Positions 19,340-29,573 of a DNA stretch of 64,000 bases are shown here, in pieces. The stretch is from Pisolithus tinctorius (lineage: Eukaryota > Basidiomycota > Agaricomycetes > Boletales > Pisolithaceae), in the NCBI GenBank assembly GCA_024663395.1, contig JANFAH010000001.1, positions 4,774,001 to 4,838,000 of the forward strand. The letters are read 5' to 3'. Under the pieces are notes generated by a model. It did no database searches. It saw only the letters and a program-made list of their open reading frames with translations, and was not told where the DNA came from. Each line of letters starts with the position of its first letter. Within the stretch, counting starts at the first letter, position 1. A program made the translations under genes and the position numbers.

Positions 19340-20076
19340 CTAGACGCTGTTTAAGGAACGCTGGGCGGGAGTTAAGAATGAGGACGTACGCTGCAGGACG
19401 TTGTTGAGTTTGTTGACACGTGAAAACACACTGAGGTCTATGCTCTTGTCACCAAAGTCGACGACAAAGCCGCCTAACAGAGAGGGGTTGACCTTGAGAA
19501 CGATGAGTGGGGAATTAGTCACATGGGAAACGTTCAACAGCTGACCTTATTCGTGACCTTGACAGACTTTGCCTGCTGTGCGGCCTGCGATTGCCTGAGA
19601 ATGGCCTCGAGCTTGGTGGAAAGATCTTTTGGTAATGGAGCTGCCGAAGTGATGAGGACTTCAAGTTCTCCCCTGTACTTGGCCACGAGTTCATTGAAAC
19701 CCTCGATGACCCCTGGAACTTGGGCAAGCCTGCCATTCTCAGCGAGGATGAAGAGAAGGTTCTTTGTGAGATCGGAGATGGGCTCCTTCTTAGGACCGGC
19801 ACCCTCTGCCCGAGCAAGGATGGCGTCCAGGCCAAGTGCACGCTCCTTTGCGGAGAGTGTGGGGTTTGCAACGAAAGCCTTCAACTCGGGGACTTCGTTG
19901 ACAGATTTGGAGACAGCGTTGAGTTCCGACTGAACTTTGGTGAGAACCTGGGGTGATTGTTTAAGAGCCGCAGAGTAAATGGCGTTGGAGTACTTGAGGG
20001 CAATAGAAGAGGCAGCCCTGCGTCCACGACCCAGGACAACAGAAGTAGCAGACGTGCGGAACGCTGAGGACAACAT
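19340..20076 (-). CDS. ATP5: Mitochondrial ATP synthase subunit 5 (OSCP)
   Basis: OSCP joins the peripheral stalk to the top of F1 in mitochondrial ATP synthase. From ATG 20076 the protein opens with a basic, hydroxylated presequence (MLSSAFRTSATSVVLGRGRR), then KYSNAIYSAALKQSPQVLTK, SKSVNEVPELKAFVANPTLS, LLFILAENGRLAQVPGVI and VLITSAAPLP. After a 53-base intron (GTCAGC...CTCAAG with TGACTAAT as branch point) it continues VNPSLLGGFVVDFGDKSIDL, the family signature, and SRVNKLNNVLQ. The last dozen codons, to the TAG at 19340, may contain a further short intron, so the exact C-terminus is uncertain. Confidence 0.94.
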
Positions 20077-20444
20077 GGCAGACAAGGTCGACTCGCCAGC
20101 TGAAACAATTTGCCCGCTTGGCCCGGCCTTACCCGTTGACAAATAAAGAAGTTAGTTCGCACGGGCATGTCCCCCTCGATCCCTGATCCCAAGACTCGAC
20201 GTCGAGAAAGAACTTGCTAGCACATTCCGTGTATGCCAGATCACTGATACATACTTAATTTGCTGCATTCTGAGCAAGGGATCGAGCACTAGTCGGGCCC
20301 TTCTCAGGGGTGTACCTGGCGTTCTCCCACACCCTTCCATTTTATTACAAGGGCTTCGGCGCCCTCTGAACACTTTGTACGGATACCTCGCGTTTTCCAG
20401 CCAATTGCCCATCGTGTCTCGCAACGCACAGACCAAAGTCTTAG

Positions 20445-21507
20445 ATGTCAGATATAGACCTCATCAGTAACCCTCTGCCTGAACTTCGGCCGTATCATGT
20501 CCTTGTCACTGGCTTTGGTGTCAGTATCCTCCGTCTGCATGGTGGATTTACGCCTCGCATCTCCTTTTCGTGCACTTCTCGACACTGACTGTCTTCGGGT
20601 ATAGCCTTTTTCTCGCTACTCCGTCAATCCTTCGTGGCTGGCAGTCAAACCCCTGCACAATACAGTATTGAAGGTCGACATACCATTGGAACCCGTCCCC
20701 CCGGTAGACCCGTCTCTCACCAACCTTGAGGCACCTCTCACCGCGAGTCGCGAAATCCGTATCACTGTTGTCGAGGTGCCCGTCACCTACGGTGCTGTAC
20801 TATCCATCGTACCAGGTCTTCATGCTCGCCCACCCGTTCTGCCTCCCAGCTCGGATCCTCTCCTTCCCACTCCTTTTTCACCTCTGGGCGGTTTCGATCT
20901 TTTCTTCCACGTCGGTGTTATTGGGAGAGGATCACTCAGAATGGAACGCGTCGGCCACAAGTTTGGCTACAACATGAAGGATGCTGCAGGTTCGCTTGCT
21001 CCCATCGTTCGCGTATCAAGGGAGGAAGCAAACCAACCTCCTGACGCACAAAACATGGACATATCGCGCTTCAGAGACACTAGAGACTACAACGTCCCAT
21101 CTCCCGTAGACGCCAACGAAACGCCGAAACGTGGCTTTGGGAAAGGCTACGAATTATTTGCAGAGGAAATATATACTGACGTAGACGTCGAGAAATTGGT
21201 GCACCATCTCAAGACCTGCGGGTTCGATGTGAGATTTCTTTTTTTCCATGTCTGTGATTCGACTCATGCTCACTTCGTAACCCAGCAGATATACACATCG
21301 ATGGACGCTGGTCACTACTTGTGTGACTTTTTGTACTACTGTTCATTGGCAGAAAGCAAACGCTCCACAAAGAACGATAAATCCACACCGGCCTCTCAGG
21401 TCCTTTTCTTGCATTGTCCACCAGTGGGTTTGCCTCTGAGCACCGAGGAAGTGACAGAGGCCATTAGGAGATCAATCATGTGGCTATGCAGGACTCCTGT
21501 GCAATGA
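20445..21507 (+). CDS. Pyroglutamyl-peptidase I-like protein (peptidase family C15)
   Basis: The family removes N-terminal pyroglutamate from peptides in the cytosol. Exons 20445-20519, 20605-21228 and 21286-21507 give about 306 residues, longer than the roughly 215 of bacterial enzymes. The start MSDIDLISNPLPELRPYHVL leads to VTGFGPFSRYSVNPSW across intron 1, the typical N-terminal strand and loop. The acidic active-site region is represented by GGFDLFFHVGVIGRG and RMERVGHKFGYNMKD. After intron 2, TSMDAGHYLCDFLYYCSLAE carries the catalytic Cys, and VLFLHCPPVGLPLS carries the catalytic His. Extra length lies between the first strands and before the Cys. Fungal members of this size are usually annotated as peptidase C15; activity is not proven. 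Confidence 0.88.
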
Positions 21508-21878
21508 ACGCTGTTTGTTATGTATCACCTTGTACCACGTCCACCGCCGGTTCTATTCTCCGTCATAACTATCTACAGGGTATAATGTGCAATGCAACTT
21601 GTTGTCCAGGTAGCAGAGGTCCGTGCATTTAATGGAGTAAGCGTTGAACTTCGTCAGTAGAAACCCAGTTTACGATTGATCGTGAAGCGAACATATTGAT
21701 GTCATTTTATATAGTAAAACCTAGTGATACTACATACATGTTATAGTAACAACCTCCGTCACCGCCACCGAATGATTCTCTCGATTTCACCCTACGTTAT
21801 TCCAGTTCATTCTATCCGGGCCAGTCTATGGTAAATACTTAAAACAAACGATCGCCTGGGCAATCCGTTGTAGACAAC
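21508..21878. other. Intergenic stretch without a recognisable gene
   Basis: It lies between the end of the C15 peptidase gene and the start of an unknown gene, both on the plus strand. It is AT-richer than its flanks and probably carries the terminator of one and the promoter of the other. I see no other feature. Confidence 0.5.
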
Positions 21879-22597
21879 ATGACCACTTGGACTATTCGTC
21901 ACCCTTGGTTAGACTCGTCCGCTTTCAAGCGCAGGATGCCCGATGATGAAGGTGACTTGGATGAACATTACCTGCTGTACGGTGGTCCTGCCAGTTCCCC
22001 CTTCAAGCGGAGGAAATGCCACTCCTTGGAGCATGGCCTCGCTTGTTTGACGCTCAACCAGACTGCTTCGCCCAGTTTCCCTTCGGCGACTAGCGCCGAG
22101 CAATACATGCCATGGGCTGGACTCGACGCCGCGACTGTATTCGATGTCGAGAACAAGCCAATGCATCCGGGGTGGTCAGTTCAAGACGTAGTTCTACCAG
22201 GCTCAATCGAAGAGCCCCCGTCACCCGACACTGACGTGGAGATGGATGTTGTGGACGACCGTGAGTTCCACTCTCCTTGTTCATGACATCCCGACGAAAT
22301 TGTTACATAGCGCCCTGTGATGCGTCCCGCCCGGGTCCGACCATTTGCCAAGAGCCTACGATAGAAGTCAAGGAAATTGAAATCCCCTCTGCTGTCCTCG
22401 AACACTGGAAACAACAGGCAAAGTCTTCACCGATCATCCCTATTACCTCACCAGGGACGAGCGTGGCATCATCTCAGGCGCTCGTGCTCTTTCGGCCGCT
22501 ACGGCCACCGTCGCCAAATCAAAATTCTGAAGAGGGAGCTAGAACAGCACCCGCAACGTCCTCTGCACTAGTACAAAAGATGGATGTGCAGGAATAG
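21879..22597 (+). CDS. Unknown protein, short and acidic
   Basis: The gene has two exons. The first starts MTTWTIRHPWLDSSAFKRRM and ends after DTDVEMDVVDD; an intron beginning GTGAGT and ending TTACATAG follows; the second exon continues PPCDASRPGPTICQEP and ends MDVQE with TAG at 22595-22597. The product is about 220 residues, with a basic patch SPFKRRKCHSLEHGL that could be a nuclear signal, an acidic stretch, and a possible helix IPSAVLEHWKQQAK. I do not recognise the family. Clean splicing and the strong start context support a real gene. Confidence 0.65.
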
Positions 22598-22789
22598 ACC
22601 TACAAAGTTACTGTACTAGCAATTTCTTGTCTTGGTATACATTCAGGTTTCTTATGTCATAGCTCAAGCGTCCATCTACATCATACAAACCGCAAATCTA
22701 CATACAACGACGACAGAAACATTGGTACGGAATCGGTCTGGGTCGGCGGGTGGCCGGCAGAAGGAAGAATAACAAGCTAGCTTCGCGAA

Positions 22790-23939
22790 CTACAGAAGGC
22801 GGTCTGGGTGTGAACGCGATACCCCACCTGATGAACTCTGACCGGCGTCATCAGTGGGATATAAGCCGTCCGTAAAGTTTAGATGCCGGAGACGTGCGTG
22901 AGCATGCGGGTGGGGAACGTGATGCATTGTAGATTGGAATGGAGCACGCAACACGGGGCTTGTGCCTTTCTGAGAGTGATGGGATTGATCGGGCAATATC
23001 GGGCTGGCCTGCGAATTGGCTGGCTGGGTAGAGACAGTGACGGAGAGTGGGCTTGGGCGGCTATCGGAGTAAGAGCGATGCGGCGGGTTACTCTGCGAGA
23101 GTGCATGGTAGGAAGTGGTTGATTCCAATGCTCCGGAAGTTATATCGGCTGTAGGTAGCACTTGACCATAGGGATCGCGGTCGTGGATGAGCTGAGACTG
23201 TAAGTGATGGTGTGATACCGGGGCAATGGGTCGGTTTTCGCGCAAGGGTGGATCGACTGAGTTGACAAGGTCGTCCCGAGACTGCACGTCCTCGTGCTGC
23301 TCGGGGCACGGAGGGTCTTCAGCGTCATCCCTGCTTTCCTGGATGATGGCACCGTTTAGGCAGGCAGCTTGCTGGGCTAGTTTCTGTGCGGCGATCTCCT
23401 CTGCTGTGAGAAATCGGCCACCGGGACCGCGGGGACGACGCATGGCGTGCTTGTGGCGGGACTCGTGGAGATAAGGCTGTAGGAGGAGAAACCGAAGTAA
23501 GATGGAGGAAGGACATGAGCAAGACGAAGCCAACCTTTCTTTGCCTTGAGAGTCTGTGGACCTCTTCCAGCCTGGCCCTGGCTACACGACGTTTGAGGAT
23601 GCGGAAGTACTGTTTGGCATTGACATAAAGGGGCTCCTCGTCGACCGGTGTGCTGTCATCTGGGTGGGGTTCGCCGGTGGACACAGCACTGTCGATGTCG
23701 TGAGGGGATATTTGGTGGGTGTGGACGTGGTGGAAGACGTCGGAGGTGTGAGCGGGCGATGACGGGCCAGGGGACGGATCTCTGTAGATATTTTGGGGGT
23801 AAATCTGGCTGTGGGGTGGGTCCTGGTGTTGGAGCTGCTGGGCTTGGTTTTGGTAGTTGTGGAAGTGGAGATGGTGATGATAAGCGGGGGAGAGCAGCTG
23901 ATCGACAGGATCGCCCATTGATTGGCTCCTCGCGTTCAC
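22790..23939 (-). CDS. HAP2: CCAAT-binding factor subunit NF-YA / HAP2
   Basis: NF-YA binds the CCAAT box together with the NF-YB/NF-YC dimer. The conserved domain is split by a 58-base intron (23534-23477): exon 1 (23939-23535) ends with EEPLYVNAKQYFRILKRRVA and RARLEEVHRLSRQRK, and exon 2 (23476-22790) begins PYLHESRHKHAMRRPRGPGG then RFLTAEEIAAQ. The first block is the subunit-interaction helix and the second the DNA-contacting helix and GxGGRF-type loop. Around it are low-complexity His/Gln/Pro/Ser-rich stretches, for example SPAYHHHLHFHNYQNQAQQL. The start used is MNARSQSMGD; an internal Met at MGDPVDQ (23918) is also possible. It lies head-to-head with a CLASP-type gene. Confidence 0.93.
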
Positions 23940-24019
23940 TCAACAAACCCTCCCAGCACTCGGCGTGACACAGCACCTCGTAATGTCACACTCACGTGCC
24001 TGCCATTTCAACCACGACC

Positions 24020-25723
24020 ATGTCTGTGGCACTGGTAAGCCGGCCTACTAGCCATCCGTGTGTCCTCCTCATCAATCCTATAGTGCAGCTCTCCCGCTGC
24101 TCTCAAGGCAGAGCTCGACCGAATTCGAAAAAAGGTCTCCCTGCCCGAATCGGAGGACTCCTGGGATGTTATAGCGGACGGCCTCTCTTCTTTGATCACT
24201 CTCTGTCACAACGGAGGGTGCGATCATGCGTCAGACATGGTATCCGCCATCCGCTCGCTCTCAAGACCTTTGAACAGTGCGATGAACTCGGAGCGTACTC
24301 GTCTGTCGGGCACCGCCGTTGACCTGGTGTCGGCACTCGCCGTCGGCCTTGGCTCGTCGTTCGAGCCGCTCGTGTCACTCTTTGTGCCTACATTACTCGG
24401 ATTATGTGGCCGTACTAACAAGGTCTTCACATCCCGGGCGAAGAGCTGCATCCTCACCATCATCGAACACACACAACTCCCGTCCATCTTGCACTATTTG
24501 GTCGACATGGCCGCTCAGAAGTCCGCCTTACACCGCTTGGCGGCCGCAGAGGCCGTATTGGCTTGCCTCAATTCCTTGAATCCTCCTGATCTTGAAAAGG
24601 AAACCCGGGCTCGTTTAGTGGAAGACTTCATCAGGGTAACAGCCCGCGACGCAAGTCCGGACGTTCGGAAAGCAAGCAAGCAAATCTTTGCAGCCTACAA
24701 AACTCTGATGCCCGACAGAGTGGAAAAGTAGGCCCGTCCACTGTTCGTTAACAGGTTTTGTTTCTCATGTGCTGCAAATCCAGTTTTGTTAATCCTCTCA
24801 CCCCGACTGTCAAGAAGTACCTCGATATTCAAACCAATTCCAGGGGTAACCGTACTGTGCCTTCGGTGAAAGACTCTCGTCCCAAGGCAACTGTAATAAA
24901 GCAGAAAGAGTCTTCTGCGCAGGCTAGGGGCCCTCGTCCCATTGCTGCCCAAGCTGTAGCCCGCACAACCCGCACTCTTCACATGCCCACTCGTCGGGAC
25001 CCGATACGACCACCTTCTGTAACAGCTCAACGCGCACCATCTGGCAGGCCTTTGGTAAATCCCGGACCCCAACGTCCCGTGACCAAACCTAACGCCAGGG
25101 CTGGTTGCAATGCACTATCAGATCCGCCGCATACGGGAGGCGCTAGAAGGGTTCCCCTTCCAACGACTACCGATGCAGGTCCCAGTAAGGGATCATCCAC
25201 AACGGAAGCCCGTAAGCCCGTCCGTGGAATACGTTTGGCCACCACCGCGCCAAAAGTAGCCAACACTGCTGCAAGGACTCAGTTGGTACAGCCCGGTTCG
25301 AAACCTGCAGCGAAGGGTATCCATCGAACGAAACAGGCACCCAGACCTCTTCCTCGTTCCCCAAGTCCGGTTGTTCCTGCGGCGGCAGTCCCCTTACCTC
25401 CATCTCCTGAACCTACTGCCACCGCGGTACCACCGACACCTGTGCGCAGCCTGCAGCAGGATGATGCTGCAACGACCCCCACAGTTGAGCAGCAGACTGT
25501 CACCAAGACCTCGGCGGTACAGCCGACATTTCCATCACCTTCCAAGACGCCGATCACGACGCTTTTGGCTTCCATCCAGCGAGGTTTCCTATTTACGCCA
25601 GCATCGCCCTTATCCCCACCTCTCACGTACCTACCTGTTGCGAACGAAAGAACGAGGACAAATCAGCAGACTGAAGATGACGAGTGGCCTGCTTTGAATA
25701 TGACACGACCCTTGCGTGGTTAA
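24020..25723 (+). CDS. CLASP-type TOG-domain microtubule-associated protein
   Basis: The protein (532 residues from exons 24020-24034, 24084-24727 and 24784-25723) begins MSVALCSSPAALKAELDRIR. Residues up to about 230 form HEAT-like helices typical of the CLASP N-terminal (TOG) domain, for example SSFEPLVSLFVPTLLGLCGR, VFTSRAKSCILTIIEHTQLP and DASPDVRKASKQIFAAYKTL. The rest is a basic, Pro/Ala/Ser/Thr-rich disordered tail that could hold microtubules. CLASP/Stu1 proteins promote microtubule rescue at plus ends and the spindle; most have two or more TOG domains and are over 1000 residues, so this is a short, single-TOG relative. The second donor overlaps a stop (AA|GTAG). Its start is only 80 bases from that of HAP2. 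Confidence 0.8.
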
Positions 25724-25997
25724 CCTGGCTAGGATGTCACCGAGAACACCGTCAGGAGCCAAGCTGGATAGTGGTAGATCCTAGTAGATTATAATTGAAT
25801 CGTATTTGCCTTCTTAGCAAACTGTATCTAGCGCTAATCGAGAGGATATCTTGGGCTACGAAACCTTGCATGAGACATCTGCTGTCATAGGATGACCTCT
25901 ACACCAGTGAAAGCGAGCGAAGGCGTCTACTATCATCAATTAGCGCCATGACATCAGATCGAGAACACGGAATGCACCTCTGAGCAACCCAATGATG

Positions 25998-26279
25998 CTA
26001 ATGACTGAGAGCCAGTCGGCCCTTCGCCAGCCGGCGTCGTAAAATCTTGCGTCCATTGGCTGTCTTTTTTCGAGCGAGAAAACCATGTTTTCTTTTCCTA
26101 CGCCGTTGTGAGGGCTGATACTCCGTTCCACGCGACGCAAAACGTTGTTGGTAAGCGGGAAAGAGACTCGGATAAATTTTGGAAAGGGAGAAACCAGGCG
26201 GGCGTATGATCGGGACGCGAGCGGCCACACTGGGTAGCACGGCTACGCGCAGGAGCGAGGACAGCAGACCCAGCACCAT
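25998..26279 (-). CDS. MRPL34: Mitochondrial large-subunit ribosomal protein bL34
   Basis: The C-terminal 41 residues are a complete bL34: [20 protein letters not shown] then [20 protein letters not shown]. They are preceded by a presequence-like stretch [20 protein letters not shown] with basic residues, fitting import into mitochondria. The frame is open back to 26369 (MEERKNW), but that ATG is only 22 bases from the eIF3c start, and the internal ATG at 26279 gives a better targeting sequence, so I chose it. The stop is TAG at 25998. The gene seems to have no intron. It is divergent from the eIF3c gene. Confidence 0.9.
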   Translation of the reverse strand: MVLGLLSSLLRVAVLPSVAARVPIIRPPGFSLSKIYPSLFPAYQQRFASRGTEYQPSQRRRKRKHGFLARKKTANGRKILRRRLAKGRLALSH

Positions 26280-26391
26280 CAGTGCGTTGTGAGGGACTAA
26301 GTCAGAGAGTTGTGGTACTACGGTACAAACATGGTCCAACAACGTCTGCCAATTTTTTCGCTCCTCCAACGACGTTTAGCAAGGTGCGATC

Positions 26392-29319
26392 ATGTCCCGA
26401 TTTTTTAGACAACTAGGCGATTCCGATTCGGACACTGAGGAGTCCGACGAGGAACTCCTCACCAGCGGGGATGAGGAACTCGCTCCTCCAAAACAGCCGC
26501 AGAAACCCTCCAAACCAACAGGAATGTCGCAATTCCTCCGCACAGCCGGAGGCGATTCCAGCTCGGACTCAGAGTCATCGTCTGACGAGGATGACAGCGA
26601 CGAGGACGATTTTGGAGGAGGGGGTGCAAAATCCGATGAGGAGGAAAGCGAAGACGAAGACGTCAAACGCACCATCAAAAGTACCAAAGACAAGCGTCTG
26701 GATGAAATCGAAGCGACCGGGAAGGCGATCGAGAATGCTCTCAAGATCAACGACTGGGCAGTCACTTCGGCTGGTATGTTCCTCCCATTTCAATGATATA
26801 TTCGGTTGCTCACTCTGCGGATGTCAGAATTCGATAAATTGCTTCGCCTTGTCCAACGGCAGAGCAACGTAGCAGAGCCGATCCCCCCATTCTTCGTCAA
26901 GGCCCTTATCAACCTTGAGTCTTCCTTAAACTCAGCCCTTGCAAAAGAAAAGGAAGCCAAGAAGAAAACGAACGCCGCGAACGCTCGAGCTCTCAACTCA
27001 ATGAAGCAAAAAATCAAAAAAGCTCTAAAGGAATACGAAAAGGAAATTCACCAGTATCAGGCAGTACGCCATTTCTTTCCCCCTTCATGTAGTTGCCCAA
27101 CATTTCATCCAGGATCCGGATGCTTTTGAGCGCGAATTCACTGCGCACACTCAACCGGCTGAAGCCGTGTCTGTCAAAGCGAAGAAAATTAAGAAAGCTA
27201 CCATAGATGACGGTGGCGAAGATGAGCTTGAGGTTGATGATCACTTCACTGTTGTTGGAAAAGGTGGAAAGGCCATGCAGTTCACTGCTGATGCCATATT
27301 TAAGACCCTTAAAATCGTTAATGAGGCCCGTGGCAAGAAGGTTTGTCACTATGCTCTTGCACAATCTATCCCTGACCGGATCGTAGAACACGGACCGAAC
27401 TGAACAAATACGCATTCTGGAAAAACTTCTTGAGGTCGCTGTAACATCCTATCAGCGCCTCCGGGTCCTTTTGGCACTTGTGTCCTCGCGCTTTGACTTC
27501 AACTCCTCCATCGCTAACTATATGCCCATCGAATTGTGGCTGGCTGCTCAACGCGAAGTTGACCAATTAATTTCCATCGTTGCCCTGGACCCTTCCTATG
27601 TTGTCCAAGAGCACACGGTTGATTATGATGAGCTTCTGGAACGCTCCCCTGCTACTGAGCCAGAGGGTATCGTCCGCATAAGGGGTAGTATCATTAGTTT
27701 TGTCGATCGCCTCGATGATGAGTTCACCAAGAGCCTGCAAAACATCGATCCACATGGCACCGAATATGTCGACCGCCTGAAGGACGAAAAAGTTCTCTAC
27801 CGGACGATCTGTCGGGCGCAGGCTTATTATGAGCACTCTGAGCAAGCGGAGCCCCTTGGGAGAGTTGTTATGCGACGGCTGGAACACATCTACTGCAAGG
27901 TAAGCTCGGTAGAGATCTTTGCACTTCCTCCGAGTTCATGTCCCATCTAGCCTGACGCAGTGGTCGCTGCTCTCGAATCTTGTCTTACATCATCGGATGT
28001 ACAACCGAGTGTGGTGCTCACTTCGACTTCGACAACGTCCAACCTTGTTCATCGCTTATGCGTCCATCTCTACAAAGCTGATAACTCGCTGCTGCGCACG
28101 AGAGCCATGTTGTCACATGTCTATCATCACGCTTTGCACAACGACTTCTATACTGCTCGCGATATGCTTCTTATGTCACATCTTCAGGAGTCTATTCATT
28201 CTGCTGACGTTGCCACTCAAATATTGTACAATCGCACAGTTGTTCAGTTGGGTCTCTGTGCGTTCCGATGCGGCTTGATAAAAGAAGCGCAGGCAACCCT
28301 TCAGGATATCTTCGCAACCCAGAGGGTCAAGGAACTCCTCGCTCAGGGTGTCCACCAACAACGCTATCAAGCGCAACTTACCCCCGAGCAAGAACGAGCT
28401 GAGCGATCCAGGCAACTTCCCTTCCATATGCACATCAACACTGAGCTGTTGGAGGCTGCATTCCTCGTTTCCAGCATGCTGGTGGAAATCCCCCTACTAG
28501 CGAGCATCGACTCTGAAGAGCAGAAAAGGAAAATGATATCAAAACCATTCCGTCGATTGCTGGATTTCGCGGACCGTCAAGTTTTCACTGGACCACCGGA
28601 GAGTACTCGGGATCATATTATGCAAGCCAGCAAAGCACTTCAGGATGGTGAATGGGAAAAATGTCGTGACCTTGTTCAGAACATCAAAATATGGAGTTTG
28701 ATGCCTGAAGCAGCTTCTGTAAAAGAAATGTTGGCAAGGTAAGCATACATCGTCTTTAAGTCAACGCTCATATTCATCTCTGGATATGTAGCCGGATCCA
28801 AGAACAAGGTCTGCGTACGTACCTGTTCACATACGCCCCGTATTACAGCACTCTCTCGCTGTCGCTATTGTCTCGGTCGTTTTCGCTGCCCTTGCGGACA
28901 GTCACCTCCATTATTTCGAAGATGATTTGGAACGAGGAACTATCAGCTTCTTTGGACCAATCCACTGATACCGTTATCTTCCACCGCATCGAGCATTCTC
29001 GTCCTCAGCAACTCGCGCAACTCATTTCGGAAAAGATTAGTGCATTGGTTGAACACAACGAGAAGACATTGGACAGCAAGTTTGGCGGTGGAGGCGGATG
29101 GGGTGACCGTGGTGACGTTAAGGGTGAAAAACGAGGAGAGCAAACCCAAGAACGCCGAGGAAACCGGACAAGAGGTGCTCTGCGAGGTGAGCCTCTTGAA
29201 ATACTGTTGTGCATAAGGTACCTTAACCCACATGTTTAGGAACACGTGGCAGAGGCTCCAGGTTTGCACAGGGTCTTGGGAACCAGATGGCAGAACTTTC
29301 CTCACAACGGGCACACTGA
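26392..29319 (+). CDS. NIP1: Translation initiation factor eIF3 subunit c (NIP1)
   Basis: eIF3c is a core scaffold of eIF3 that binds eIF1, eIF5 and the 40S subunit. The start [20 protein letters not shown], with an acidic serine-rich tract, is typical of the eIF3c N-terminus. Later exons give [75 protein letters not shown] and [20 protein letters not shown]. The PCI domain region includes [20 protein letters not shown], with [20 protein letters not shown] further on. The C-terminus is RGG-like ([11 protein letters not shown], then [12 protein letters not shown]) and ends at TGA 29317-29319. There are about six introns. The family is certain; individual splice sites were placed by frame. Confidence 0.95.
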
Positions 29320-29573
29320 TGTTTAACTATCTATCGTTGGACTATGTATCATGGTACCCTATGTCATACAAGTTACACTACGTACATGTGCGCATGTATG
29401 TATCTTCCAATGCATTCTCTGATTCCAATGATTTTGCAACTTCCTGTCCATCATACATCCCATAACATATCACATCCATCTCGAGAATTTTCCAGATAAA
29501 TCAAAAAATGATGGGTATAATGATTCTCCTCTGGCAATGGTGTATTAATGCTACATACGGTAGTGGTTTCATT

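Noticed and set aside
20152..20436. Minus-strand frame upstream of ATP5 as extra exon
   Set aside because: The presequence is complete from ATG 20076, and no splice pair joins this frame to it convincingly.
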